Shown: positions 9,243 through 18,178, counted from the first letter of the stretch. The stretch: DNA of 64,000 nt from Sphingomonas quercus (GCF_018863195.1 NZ_JAHKRT010000011.1:1-64000), one strand, 5' to 3'. Notes: generated from the letters alone by a model not told the origin. Numbers and translations are program-made.

Positions 9243-9362
9243 GACGCGGTTTCCCCGCTCCATTGCTGTGGCCCTGAACCTGCTTCAACGTCCCCTCACC
9301 GCGGCTGCCGGGCTTGTGGCGGGGTGGAGGTTGAAAGAGGCTCAGGGCGATAGGACAAGAGA

Positions 9363-9431
9363 AATATCGTACGCGATATTATCGTTCGCTTGACATCTCG
9401 CCGACACCCGTCGATATACATCGTACGCGAT
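9363..9431 (+). promoter_or_regulatory. ohr promoter with paired operator sites
   Basis: A good sigma-70 promoter (TTGACA 9390-9395, 17-nt spacer, GATATA 9413-9418) lies between two copies of the 12-mer ATCGTACGCGAT (9366-9377 and 9420-9431, 54 bp apart). The upstream copy extends to a perfect AATATCG-N4-CGATATT dyad (9363-9380). A third related word ATCGTTCGC lies at 9381-9389. The downstream copy covers the expected transcription start, a position suited to repression. Confidence 0.65.
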
Positions 9432-9465
9432 CGAATCGCGCTGGATCGAAAGAAGGAGAAAGCCG

Positions 9466-9894
9466 ATGTCCACCAATGTCCTGTACGAGACCTCCGCCCG
9501 CGCCACCGGCGGCCGCGACGGCCGCAGCCGCACCCTCGACGGCAGCCTCGACGTCAAGCTGACGACCCCGAAGGAGCTCGGCGGCGCGGGCGGCGACGGC
9601 AATAATCCTGAGCAGCTGTTCGCGGCGGGCTATGCCGCCTGCTTCATCGGCGCGATGAAATTCGTCGCGTCCCAGGGTGGTACCGCCAAGGTGCCCGCGG
9701 ACGCGGAAGTCACCGCGACGGTCGGCATCGGCCCGCGCTCCGAGGGCGGGTTCGGCCTTGCCATCGCGCTGGCGGTCAGCCTGCCGGGCGTCGACCGCGC
9801 GGAGGCGGAGGCGCTGGTCGAGCAGGCACATCAGGTTTGCCCTTATTCCAACGCCACCCGCAACAATATCGATGTGAAGCTCAGCATCGTCTGA
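9466..9894 (+). CDS. ohr: Organic hydroperoxide resistance protein Ohr (OsmC family)
   Basis: A 142-residue thiol peroxidase of the Ohr/OsmC family. The two active-site cysteines lie in family contexts: GYAACFIGAM (about residue 60) and VCPYSNATR (about 124). Ohr reduces organic hydroperoxides and fatty-acid peroxides using lipoylated proteins as reductant, in the cytoplasm. Length fits the family (about 140). The start ATG at 9466 follows AAGGAGAAAG. The next gene on the same strand is a MarR-family protein, matching the common ohr-ohrR pairing, but a strong palindrome separates the two. Confidence 0.95.
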   Translation: MSTNVLYETSARATGGRDGRSRTLDGSLDVKLTTPKELGGAGGDGNNPEQLFAAGYAACFIGAMKFVASQGGTAKVPADAEVTATVGIGPRSEGGFGLAIALAVSLPGVDRAEAEALVEQAHQVCPYSNATRNNIDVKLSIV

Positions 9895-9904
9895 GCCGCT
9901 TGCC

Positions 9905-9951
9905 GAGACGGCCTGATGCATATACACGGTGTATATGCATCAGGCCGTCTC
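9905..9951. repeat. Perfect 47-bp palindrome overlapping the marR start
   Basis: Two 23-nt arms (9905-9927 and 9929-9951) are exact reverse complements around one central base (9928). The inner part, GCATATACAC facing GTGTATATGC, looks like a MarR-type operator. The arms continue outward through GAGACGGCCTGAT. Both the GTG (9929) and ATG (9935) start candidates of the MarR gene lie in the right arm, so the element could act as operator, mRNA hairpin over the start, terminator for ohr, or all three. Confidence 0.8.
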
Positions 9952-10378
9952 CCCGGATTCCCGCTGCCTGTGCACGGCGCTCCGCAAGGCGAGCCGTGCA
10001 CTGTCGCGCGTCTATGACGCATCGCTGGAGCCGGCGGGGCTCACCATTACCCAATTCTCGATCCTGCGCACGCTGGCGCGTGAGGGGGACATGCCGCTTA
10101 GCCGGCTGGCCGACCAGCTGATGATGGACCGCACCTCGCTCTATCGCACGCTCGCGCCGCTGGCCCGCGAGGGCAATATCGCCCTCGCCGACGCGCGGAC
10201 CGGCAACGCCAGAATCGCCACCCTGACCCCCGAGGGCCGCGCCGCGATCGAGGCCGCCACCGGCCCTTGGGCTGATGCGCAGGGCCGCATCGCCGGCGCC
10301 TTCGACGCCTCCGGCTGGGCGGCGCTGGAAGACGCGCTGCACCGCCTTGCCGCCATCGCCGCCGAGGCAAGAGACTGA
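9935..10378 (+). CDS. MarR-family transcriptional regulator
   Basis: A 147-residue winged-helix regulator. The core is GLTITQFSILRTLAREG (helix), then MPLSRLADQLMMDRTSLYRTL (recognition helix), then a wing with DARTGNARIATLTPEG. There are two N-terminal cysteines (CLCTALRKASRALSRVYD), in a region comparable to the redox-sensing Cys of OhrR proteins. This fits its position after ohr, but the rest is generic MarR. The start is uncertain: GTG 9929 or ATG 9935, both inside the palindrome, with no ribosome site upstream. A GTG start adds two residues. It ends 12 nt before the MFS gene, so it may control that exporter as well. Confidence 0.85.
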   Translation: MHQAVSPDSRCLCTALRKASRALSRVYDASLEPAGLTITQFSILRTLAREGDMPLSRLADQLMMDRTSLYRTLAPLAREGNIALADARTGNARIATLTPEGRAAIEAATGPWADAQGRIAGAFDASGWAALEDALHRLAAIAAEARD

Positions 10379-10390
10379 GGGGAAAGCTCC

Positions 10391-11662
10391 ATGCCGCTCC
10401 GCCTGCCTGCCCGCGCCTATGCGCCCACCGTCGTCGCGGTGACCTTCGTCGCCCTGCTCGTCGCCGCCGGCCTGCGCGCCACGCCGGGCGTGCTGATGCT
10501 GCCGCTGGAGATGCATTTCGGCTGGGATCGCGCCACCATCTCGTTCGCGGCCGCGGTCGGCATTTTCCTTTACGGGCTGGTCGGCCCTTTCGCCGCCGCG
10601 CTGATGCAGACGATCGGCATCCGGCGCACGATGATCGGCGGACTGGCGCTGATGTCCGCCGCGACCTTCGCGAGCCTGTGGATGAGCGAGCCGTGGCATT
10701 ATGTGCTGAGCTGGGGGGTGATGTCCGGCATCGGCTCCGGCGCGGTCGCCTCGGTGCTCGGCGCGGCGGTGGTCAATCGCTGGTTTGCGACGCGGCAGGG
10801 GCTGGTGATGGGCATGCTCAGCGCCAGCACCGCAACCGGCGCGCTGATCTTCCTGCCGATCCTCGCATGGCTGTCGCGCGAGGGAGCGTGGCAGCCGGTG
10901 GTGATGACGGTGAGCGTCGCCTGCGCGCTGCTCATCCCGGTAGTGCTGCTGCTGGTGCCGGAGCGTCCCGCCGACGTCGCCATGCGCCGCCACGGCGATA
11001 GCGACGACAGCGCGCCGCCGCCGCCGATGAAGCAGGCGGCGAGCCCTGCGCTCGCCTTCTCGGCGCTGGCGCGGGCGGCGCGCCAGCCGGTCTTCTGGCT
11101 TTTGTTCGGCACCTTCTTCGTCTGCGGGCTGACCACCAACGGGCTGGTCGGCACGCATATGATCGCGTTCTGCGGCGATCACGGCATCGCGCCAGTGCAG
11201 GCGGCCGGGCTGTTGTCGCTGATGGGGCTGTTCGATCTGGTCGGCACCACCGCGTCCGGCTGGCTGACCGACCGCCACGATCCCCGCCGGCTGCTGTTCG
11301 TCTATTACGGCCTGCGCGGCCTGTCGCTGATCGCGCTGCCCTTCCTCGATTTCGGGGCGATGAGCCTGACCGTGTTCGCGGTGTTCTACGGTCTCGACTG
11401 GATCGCGACGGTGCCGCCGACCGTGAAGCTCGCCAACCAGTCATTCGGCGAACGCGACGCGCCGATCGTGTTCGGCTGGATCGTCGTCGGCCACCAGATC
11501 GGCGCCGCCGTCGCCGCCTTCGGCGCCGGGGTGATCCGCGAGCAGACCGGCACCTATCTGCCCGCCTTCATCATCGCCGGCGCCTTCGGCCTCGTCGCCG
11601 CGGTGGCGATCCTCATGGCCGGCATCCGCGCCACCCCCGCCCTCCGGCCAGCCGGCACCTGA
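10391..11662 (+). CDS. MFS transporter
   Basis: A 423-residue inner-membrane protein with about 12 hydrophobic segments and the MFS loop between TM2 and TM3 (YGLVGPFAAALMQTIGIRRT). The second half starts near PVFWLLFGTFFVCGLTTNG and carries GWLTDRHDPRRLL, the matching loop of the C-half. It resembles the oxalate/monocarboxylate or CynX-like MFS group, but the substrate cannot be read from sequence. The gene starts 12 nt after the MarR stop behind GGGGAAAG, so the two form an operon and MarR probably controls it. Confidence 0.88.
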   Translation: MPLRLPARAYAPTVVAVTFVALLVAAGLRATPGVLMLPLEMHFGWDRATISFAAAVGIFLYGLVGPFAAALMQTIGIRRTMIGGLALMSAATFASLWMSEPWHYVLSWGVMSGIGSGAVASVLGAAVVNRWFATRQGLVMGMLSASTATGALIFLPILAWLSREGAWQPVVMTVSVACALLIPVVLLLVPERPADVAMRRHGDSDDSAPPPPMKQAASPALAFSALARAARQPVFWLLFGTFFVCGLTTNGLVGTHMIAFCGDHGIAPVQAAGLLSLMGLFDLVGTTASGWLTDRHDPRRLLFVYYGLRGLSLIALPFLDFGAMSLTVFAVFYGLDWIATVPPTVKLANQSFGERDAPIVFGWIVVGHQIGAAVAAFGAGVIREQTGTYLPAFIIAGAFGLVAAVAILMAGIRATPALRPAGT

Positions 11663-11728
11663 AATTGTAACGGACCCGGTTCGCGCGACAGGCGTTCGGC
11701 GCCCGTAACCGTGAACAGGAGCGTCAAG

Positions 11729-13156
11729 TTGGGGGCAAGGAGCTGGCGGACCGAACGCGCGGATCGCGCGGCGGTGATCGTCGATGCCGATGATTATTTC
11801 CGGCATGCCCGCGCGGCGATGCTGCGCGCCAGGCGGCGCATCCTCATGATCGGCTGGGACTTCGACGCGCGCATCGCGCTCACCAACCAGGATCGCCTGC
11901 CCGGTGAGCCCGGCGCGCTCGGCGGCTTCATCCCGTGGCTGGTCCGGCGCACGCCGAGCCTCGAAGTCTATGTGCTGCGCTGGGACAAGGGGGTGCTCAA
12001 GACGTTGCTGCGCGGACCGACCGCCTTCACCGTGATGCGCTGGATGGCCAATCGCCGCATCCATACCAAGCTCGACAGCTTCCACCCGACGGCGGCCTCG
12101 CATCACCAGAAGATCGTAGTGATCGACAACAGCGTCGCCTTTTCCGGTGGCATCGACATGACCGGGGACCGCTGGGATACGCGCCTGCATCTCGACGATG
12201 AGCCCGGCCGGGTGGACCCGGCCGGCCGCCCCTACAAGCCGTGGCACGACGCCGTGATGGCGGTGGACGGCGCGGCGGCGGCGGCGATCGCCGAGCTTGC
12301 CGAGGAGCGCTGGCACGCCGCCAACGGCCGTCCGATCCCGTTGCTGGAGGGCGGCGCCGACTGCTGGCCCGACGGGCTGGCGCCCGATATCGAGGCTGTC
12401 GACATCGACATTGCCCGCACCCGCGCCGCCATGCCCGGCTATCCGGAGGTGCATGAGGTGGAGGCGCAGTTCCTCGCCCAGATCGCGGAGGCGCGCCGCT
12501 TCCTTTATATTGAAAGCCAATATGTCGCCTCGCGCCGCATCGCCGAGGCGATCGCGCGGCGGCTCGACGAGCCGGACGGCCCGGAGATCGTCATCGTCAA
12601 TCCGGAAAAAGCGCAGGGCTGGCTGGAGCCGCTGGCCATGGACACCGCGCGCGCGCGGCTGATGGAGGCGCTGGCCCGGCGCGACAAGCACGGCCGCCTG
12701 CGCCTTTATCACCCATATACCGCCGCCGGCCAGGCGATCTATTGCCATGCCAAGATACTCATCACGGATGATCGGGTGGTGCGCGTCGGCTCGGCTAATC
12801 TCAACAACCGGTCGATGCGGCTCGACACCGAATGTGATCTGACGATCGACGCCGAGCGTCCGGGCAACGGCCATGCCGCCGCGCTCGCGCAGACGGTGCG
12901 CGACGGGTTGCTGGCCGAACACCTCGGCGAAACGCCGGCACGCGTCGGCGCGAAGCTGGCGGAGACGGGCTCGCTGATCGCGACCATCGAGGCATTGCGC
13001 GGGCCCGGCCGCTCGCTTCGTCCCTATCAGCCGCCCACGCTCAGCGCCGCCGAGAAATGGCTGGCCGATGGCGAGGTTCTCGACCCCGAAGGCCCGGACG
13101 AGATGTTCGAGCCGCTCAGCCGACGCGGCCTGTTCCGGCGCCTGCGCCGCCCGTAA
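11729..13156 (+). CDS. Phospholipase D / cardiolipin-synthase-like protein
   Basis: A 475-residue protein with two HKD motifs: HHQKIVVIDNSVAFSGG (about residue 124) and YCHAKILITDDRVVRVGS (about 339), the paired half-sites of the PLD superfamily. Such enzymes transfer phosphatidyl groups through a phospho-His intermediate. No N-terminal membrane helix or signal peptide is visible, unlike ClsA, so it is closer to the ClsB/VTT-less PLD-like group. The TTG at 11729 is preferred because AGGAG lies 7 nt upstream (11717-11721); a GTG at 11711 is possible but lacks a ribosome site. It stands before the NRPS-acyltransferase gene on the same strand. Confidence 0.88.
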   Translation: MGARSWRTERADRAAVIVDADDYFRHARAAMLRARRRILMIGWDFDARIALTNQDRLPGEPGALGGFIPWLVRRTPSLEVYVLRWDKGVLKTLLRGPTAFTVMRWMANRRIHTKLDSFHPTAASHHQKIVVIDNSVAFSGGIDMTGDRWDTRLHLDDEPGRVDPAGRPYKPWHDAVMAVDGAAAAAIAELAEERWHAANGRPIPLLEGGADCWPDGLAPDIEAVDIDIARTRAAMPGYPEVHEVEAQFLAQIAEARRFLYIESQYVASRRIAEAIARRLDEPDGPEIVIVNPEKAQGWLEPLAMDTARARLMEALARRDKHGRLRLYHPYTAAGQAIYCHAKILITDDRVVRVGSANLNNRSMRLDTECDLTIDAERPGNGHAAALAQTVRDGLLAEHLGETPARVGAKLAETGSLIATIEALRGPGRSLRPYQPPTLSAAEKWLADGEVLDPEGPDEMFEPLSRRGLFRRLRRP

Positions 13157-13241
13157 CGCACGATGTGCACGAACCGGCCAGGATTGAACCCGCCGCCGCC
13201 CTGTGCGATGGCCAGCCGGCCGGACGATGAAGAGGTCGATT

Positions 13242-16200
13242 GTGAATTTCGTTTCGAAACCTGACTTCGCCGGGCGGCGCTGCTCGTCCAACCAGGAAAG
13301 ATATGTCAAGGCCTCTCTTACCAGTGACAACAGCTATTATCTTCCAATAACTTTCCTCGTCGAGCAATCAACGGATATAGATCGAACTGTCCAGGCAGTT
13401 CATCGCGTCGTCTTGGCGGAGCCGGCCCTAAACGTCACGATCCGTGCCGCCGGGGGGCATTTCGTTTGTGCGGCGCCGTCCAGCTCGCCGGTCGCCTGCC
13501 AGATTGAAAGCGGCCCTGTCGATGCCGAAGGGCTGGCCGAGCGCATCGCCGCATTCGTCTACGCCCCCCAGAACATCCTCGGCGCGCCGACCTGCAAGCT
13601 CCACGTCGCCCGGCTCGACGAGCCGGAGCGCCGAACCGCGATCACCATCGCCCTGCATCACGCCGTCGCCGACGCGATCAGCCTCGGCCTGTTCGCAGAG
13701 CGCGTCTCGCAGGCCTGTGCCGGGCTGCCGGCCGCGGCACCGGCCGGGCGGGATTATTTCAGCCTGTGCGACCATTATGGCCTGATGCCCGGCGAGTGGC
13801 ATCCGGCCGACGTCCATTACTGGGCAGGCGCGCTGCGCACCGCGCCGGACGATTGCGGCCAGTTGCCGCTGTTCGCGGGCAGCGGCTCCGCCGGCGGCCA
13901 GCGCGCGCGGGTGCAGCACCGGCTCGGCGCCGACGACATGACGGCGACGGCCGCGGCGGCGGCGCGGGCCGGCGTCACCGTCTTTCAGTTCCTCTTCGCA
14001 GCCTATCTGCTCACCCTCGCCCGCCAGACCGGCGCCGCGGCGGCCTGCGCCACCTTCCAAAGCTCCGGCCGGCACGGCAAGCCCGACATGGATGGCGTGA
14101 TCGGCGAATTCTCCAACGCCCTCCCGCTGTTCGCGGCGCCGGATGCGGATCACGGGTTCGACGATTTCGCGGCGACGATTCGCGCCCATGTCCGCGCCGC
14201 GCTCGCCCATGAAAAGCTGCCCTATGACGAGATCATCCGGCAGACCGGCTTCCATCCGCGCTTCGGCATCAACTGGTATCCGGGCACCGAGACGCTGACG
14301 CTCGACGGGCGCGCCTATCCGGCCCGCCACATCGTCGAGTGGCAGTCCGATTACGACCTCAACCTGCACTGCATCCGCGACGGCGACGGGCTGAGCCTAG
14401 AAATGTCCCACCCGGCCGGCGCCGCGCGCGGCGAGCGGGCCGCGCTCGTCCTCAGCCAGATGGCGGCGCTGCTGGCGCAGGTCGCGCGGGATGGCGCCAC
14501 GCCGCTGCGCGATATCCGGCTGCCTGGCCCGGCGCTGCCCCCAGCGGCGGTGAAGGCGAGCATCCCCGAGACGCTGTGGGACAGGTTCGCCGGCACCGCC
14601 ACGCGCCAGCCGGACGCCGAGGCGATCTCGGCCGGCGGCCGCGCCATCAGCTATGGCGAACTCCTCGCCCTGGTCGAAGCGGTGGCCGCGGCGCTGGCCG
14701 CGAACGGCGTCGGCCCGCGGACGAAGCTCGCCATCCTCGCCGATCGCGGGCCGGAACTGATCGCGCTGCTGCTCGCCGCGAACCGGCTCGGCGCGGTTTT
14801 CGCCATCTACGATCCCGCCTATCCGCAGGCGCGCATCGAGGTGATGAACGAGGTGTTCCGGCCGGATTTCCTGCTGCACGCCGACGCGCCCGCCGCAGCG
14901 GCGCGGATCGTCGGCGATATCGGCCTCCAGCCGCTCGATGCCGCCGGCGCCGCCCCGCTCGCGCCGGGCGTCGATTATGTGCTGTTCACCTCCGGCACGA
15001 CCGGCCGGCCGAAATGCGTCGCCACTGCCGCGCACGGGCTGTTGTCGTTCATCGGCTGGCATATCGCCACCCACGGCTTTGGCCCCGGCTCCCGCTTCTC
15101 CCTGCTCGGCGGGCTCGGGCATGATCCGATGCTGCGCGATGTCTTCACCGGGCTGTTGTGCGGCGGCACGATCTGTGTGCCGCCGGCGGAGTTCCGCGAC
15201 GATCCGCGGCGGCTGTTCGACTGGCTGGCCGAGGAGCGCGTCACCGCCGCCCACCTTACCCCGCAGATGAGCAAGCTGATCGCGATGGGACGTCGCGACC
15301 GGGTGCTGGCCGACCTGGCCCATGTCTTCCTCGGCGGCGACAAGCTGCACCGGGCCGAGGCCGAGGCACTGTTCGAGGCCGCGCCCAATGCCCAGGCGAG
15401 CGTGTTCTACGGCCTCACCGAGACTCCCCAGGCCGCGGCGATGTGGCCCGTCGAGCGCACGGCGAACTGGCAGGATGCGCCGATCGGCCGCGGCGTCAAC
15501 GGCCGGCGGGTCACCGTGCGGCGGGCGCACGCGGACGCTGGCTATGGGGAGGTGGGCGAGATCACCGTCGAGGGTTCGGACCTGTTCCTCGGCTATTACG
15601 ACGCCGGGGCCGGCATGACCGGCCTCGCCGACGGTCCGATCCGCACGCTGGCGACCGGCGACACCGGCTATTTCCTGCCCTCCGACGAGATCGCCATCGT
15701 CGGCCGCAAGGACGATCAGGTGAAGATCCGCGGCTATCGCGTCGAGCCTGGCGAGATCGCCGCCTTCCTCCGCGCGCAGCCCGACGTCGATCAGGCGGCG
15801 ATTCTCGTCGAGCCGATGGCCGGCGGGGAGAACAAGCTGCTCGCCTATGTCACGCCCAAGGCCGGCGCCGCGCCTGATCAGGCCCGGCTGACCGACGCCT
15901 GCGCGCGGCAGCTGCCCAAGCATATGATGCCGCACGCGCTATTCGTCCTCGAGGCGCTGCCGCTGACCATCAACGGCAAGCTCGACAAGGCGCGGCTGCC
16001 GCGCGAGCCCGAGACGGCGGCCGATGGCGACGTGGTCGATCCGGCGACGGAGACCGAACTCGCCATCGTCGCCGAGGTGCGCCGCACGCTCGGCGCCCGC
16101 ACCGTGTCGATGACGAGCAACGTGCGCGATCTCGGCGCGGACTCGCTCTCCTATCTCAACCTGATGCTGGCGCTGGAGAAAGTGGTCGGCACGCTGCCGG

Positions 16201-17159
16201 ACGATTGGGACGAGCGGCCGCTGCGCGATCTTGCCGACGGCGCCGGCGAGCAAGGGCGCTTTTCCGCGGTCGAATCGACGATCCTGATGCGCGCCATCTC
16301 GATCATGGCGGTCGTGGCGGGGCATTTCGGACTGATCGCGTTCGGCGGGGCGACCTCCGCCCTCTATTTCATCGCCGGCCACAGCTTCGGCCGCTTCCAG
16401 GTGCCGTCGGTGCTGCGCGAGAACAGCGTTCGCTCGATCCTCAAGACCATATTCCAGGTGGCGCTGCCGACGCTGGCGGCGATGCTGGTCCAGCAATTCT
16501 TCTTCAGAAAGCCGACGCCGATCACCTGGCTGTTCCTCGGCAATTTCGTCGGCCCGAACGTGGCGGGGGGCTTCTCCTACTGGTTCGTCGACGTGCTGAT
16601 CCAGATGATGCTGGTCATGGCCCTCCTCTTCGCGCTGCCGGCGATGCGGGAGGTGACGCGACGACGGCCGTTCGAGACCGCCTTCCTGTTCACCGTGGCG
16701 AGCTTCGCCATCGCCGCCCTCGTCGAGGCCGTCTGGGATACCTCGCCGCTCTACGATCGCGTGCCGACCAGCAAGATCTGGCTGATCGGGCTCGGCTGGT
16801 GTCTCGCGCAGAGCCACGGCACCGGCCAGCGCATCGCCGCCACCGCCCTCGTCGTGGCGCTGCTGGCGGTCGACTGGATGCTGGGACGGGAAGCGCAGCC
16901 GCTGACCCTGGCCGCCTTCGCGGTGATCCTGCTCGTCGACCGGATCAGGATGCCGCGACCGATCAGCAAGGCCGTGGCGATGACCGCCGCCGCCTCGCTG
17001 TTCATCTATCTGGTGCATTTCCAGCTGCGTTCGCTGAGCGCGAAGCTGGGCGGGCATCCCTATTCGGACTGGGCGGCAGCGGCCGTCGCGATCATCGTCG
17101 GTATCGTCTGCCAGAAGCTGTGGGATGCCGTCGTCGGGCGCGTGCGACGCCCGGTCTAG
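13242..17159 (+). CDS. One-module NRPS (C-A-T) fused to an integral-membrane acyltransferase-3 domain
   Basis: A 1305-residue protein. GTG 13242 is chosen for the AGAGG site 6 nt upstream; ATG 13227 is an alternative. Domains: condensation-like, about 20-425, with HHAVADA in place of HHxxxDG; adenylation, about 435-905, with FTSGTTGRPK (about 580), YGLTET, GDTGYF, KIRGYRVEPGE and INGKLDK; carrier domain, about 925-995, with LGADSLSY providing the phosphopantetheine Ser. From about 1013 there is a run of about 9-10 membrane segments beginning RAISIMAVVAGHF, which matches the R-x10-H signature of acyltransferase-3 proteins. There is no thioesterase or reductase. The protein probably loads an amino acid and passes it to a membrane acceptor. 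The PLD-like gene lies upstream. Substrate unknown. Confidence 0.85.
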   Translation: MNFVSKPDFAGRRCSSNQERYVKASLTSDNSYYLPITFLVEQSTDIDRTVQAVHRVVLAEPALNVTIRAAGGHFVCAAPSSSPVACQIESGPVDAEGLAERIAAFVYAPQNILGAPTCKLHVARLDEPERRTAITIALHHAVADAISLGLFAERVSQACAGLPAAAPAGRDYFSLCDHYGLMPGEWHPADVHYWAGALRTAPDDCGQLPLFAGSGSAGGQRARVQHRLGADDMTATAAAAARAGVTVFQFLFAAYLLTLARQTGAAAACATFQSSGRHGKPDMDGVIGEFSNALPLFAAPDADHGFDDFAATIRAHVRAALAHEKLPYDEIIRQTGFHPRFGINWYPGTETLTLDGRAYPARHIVEWQSDYDLNLHCIRDGDGLSLEMSHPAGAARGERAALVLSQMAALLAQVARDGATPLRDIRLPGPALPPAAVKASIPETLWDRFAGTATRQPDAEAISAGGRAISYGELLALVEAVAAALAANGVGPRTKLAILADRGPELIALLLAANRLGAVFAIYDPAYPQARIEVMNEVFRPDFLLHADAPAAAARIVGDIGLQPLDAAGAAPLAPGVDYVLFTSGTTGRPKCVATAAHGLLSFIGWHIATHGFGPGSRFSLLGGLGHDPMLRDVFTGLLCGGTICVPPAEFRDDPRRLFDWLAEERVTAAHLTPQMSKLIAMGRRDRVLADLAHVFLGGDKLHRAEAEALFEAAPNAQASVFYGLTETPQAAAMWPVERTANWQDAPIGRGVNGRRVTVRRAHADAGYGEVGEITVEGSDLFLGYYDAGAGMTGLADGPIRTLATGDTGYFLPSDEIAIVGRKDDQVKIRGYRVEPGEIAAFLRAQPDVDQAAILVEPMAGGENKLLAYVTPKAGAAPDQARLTDACARQLPKHMMPHALFVLEALPLTINGKLDKARLPREPETAADGDVVDPATETELAIVAEVRRTLGARTVSMTSNVRDLGADSLSYLNLMLALEKVVGTLPDDWDERPLRDLADGAGEQGRFSAVESTILMRAISIMAVVAGHFGLIAFGGATSALYFIAGHSFGRFQVPSVLRENSVRSILKTIFQVALPTLAAMLVQQFFFRKPTPITWLFLGNFVGPNVAGGFSYWFVDVLIQMMLVMALLFALPAMREVTRRRPFETAFLFTVASFAIAALVEAVWDTSPLYDRVPTSKIWLIGLGWCLAQSHGTGQRIAATALVVALLAVDWMLGREAQPLTLAAFAVILLVDRIRMPRPISKAVAMTAAASLFIYLVHFQLRSLSAKLGGHPYSDWAAAAVAIIVGIVCQKLWDAVVGRVRRPV

Positions 17160-17173
17160 GCTTGTGCCCAGGT

Positions 17174-18178
17174 CTAGTCTTTGAAGACGATGTCGGCGGC
17201 GCTGCTGCGGCGGAGCTGGAAGCGCACCTTCTTGTCGCGGAAGTCGAGCAGGACGCGGCGGAAGCCCTGCAACACGTCGGTGCCGATCAGCATCGCCGGC
17301 ACCTTGGAGACGCCGAACAGCGCGAACGGCGGCGCGTCGGTGAAGGCGACCGGGACGTTGCGCATGTCGACCCCGCCGATGCGGATGCGCGGCATCACCG
17401 CGAGATCGGCCACCGTCGCCTGCCCGGTGACGCTGATCAGCGTGATCGGCACGGTCGGCGGCGGGTTCTTGCGCTTGGCGAACACCTTCTCGCGCAGCGC
17501 GGTGTTGCCGATCGTCACCTGCGATCCGGTGTCGATGATCGCGTAGATCTTGTCGCGGTCGATATCGGCCTCGGCAAGGATCAGCTGGCCGAAGCGGCGC
17601 CGCGCCGTGACGACGATCTCGTCCTCGTCCACCGGCGGGGCGCGGCGGCCGGCCAGCACCGTCATCGTCGTCTTCTCGAAATCGAGCAGCACGCGCTGGT
17701 TGACGAGCGCGTCGACGCCGAGCAGCCCCTGCGCCCCGATATAGGTCTCGCTGAGCGCCGGGGCGTGGATGCCCTGGATGGTGTTCGAGCCGACCTGCAG
17801 GCTGGATAGCTGCACCGTGTTGACCGAGCGCGCGCCGGCCATGCCGTGCAGCCGGACGGTCTTTCCCGGCGGCAGGGACAGCCGTTCGGCCAGCGCATCG
17901 CCGATCACCGAGCGATCGGCGCCGCTGTCGATCAGGAAGCGGAACGGCCCCTTGCCGTTGACGCTGACCGACACCGCCATGCGATTCATGATCTCGCGCA
18001 GCTTGATGCTCTCGTCATCGGGGCTGAGCGCGTCGGCAAGGTCCGAGCCGGTCGGGTTCAGGGCGGACATGTCGCCGGGGGCGACAGGCACGGCCTCGCC
18101 GGGCTTGCCGGCCAACACCGGTGGAGCCGCCAAAATCAGCGCTAATGCTGCACCGATGCTGCACCAGGAACGGACCAT
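17174..18178 (-). CDS. Secreted aspartyl protease with two retropepsin-like domains
   Basis: A 334-residue protein with signal peptide (ALALILAAPPVLAG). It has two retropepsin/gag-asp motifs: FLIDSGADRS (about residue 85) and AIIDTGSQVT (about 214), each followed by a hydrophobic G-x-D/L stretch (LLGVDAL, LIGTDVL) as in pepsin-like halves. Single-domain retropepsins dimerise; here both halves are in one chain. A short Asp/Glu-rich linker with DEIVVTARRR, a sequence normally seen at the start of TonB-receptor plugs, joins the halves. Probably periplasmic. It is divergent from the TonB receptor at 18423. Confidence 0.85.
   Translation of the reverse strand: MVRSWCSIGAALALILAAPPVLAGKPGEAVPVAPGDMSALNPTGSDLADALSPDDESIKLREIMNRMAVSVSVNGKGPFRFLIDSGADRSVIGDALAERLSLPPGKTVRLHGMAGARSVNTVQLSSLQVGSNTIQGIHAPALSETYIGAQGLLGVDALVNQRVLLDFEKTTMTVLAGRRAPPVDEDEIVVTARRRFGQLILAEADIDRDKIYAIIDTGSQVTIGNTALREKVFAKRKNPPPTVPITLISVTGQATVADLAVMPRIRIGGVDMRNVPVAFTDAPPFALFGVSKVPAMLIGTDVLQGFRRVLLDFRDKKVRFQLRRSSAADIVFKD

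Noticed and set aside
6102-9263. A 1053-codon open frame antisense to the beta-helix gene
   Set aside because: Its protein is rich in Arg/Asp/Ala with no domain, and it exactly mirrors a gene with signal peptide, ribosome site and family motifs. Such shadows are common in GC-rich DNA.
9935-10378. Calling the MarR gene ohrR
   Set aside because: Its place after ohr and an N-terminal Cys fit, but the core is generic MarR, the operator differs from known OhrR sites and an MFS gene follows it. Left unnamed.
11441-13330. A long minus-strand frame across the PLD-like gene
   Set aside because: It crosses gene borders and has no recognisable domain, while the plus strand has both HKD motifs.
16205-17809. 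A frame running from the NRPS gene into the retropepsin gene
   Set aside because: It overlaps two well-supported genes in other frames and has a low-complexity translation.
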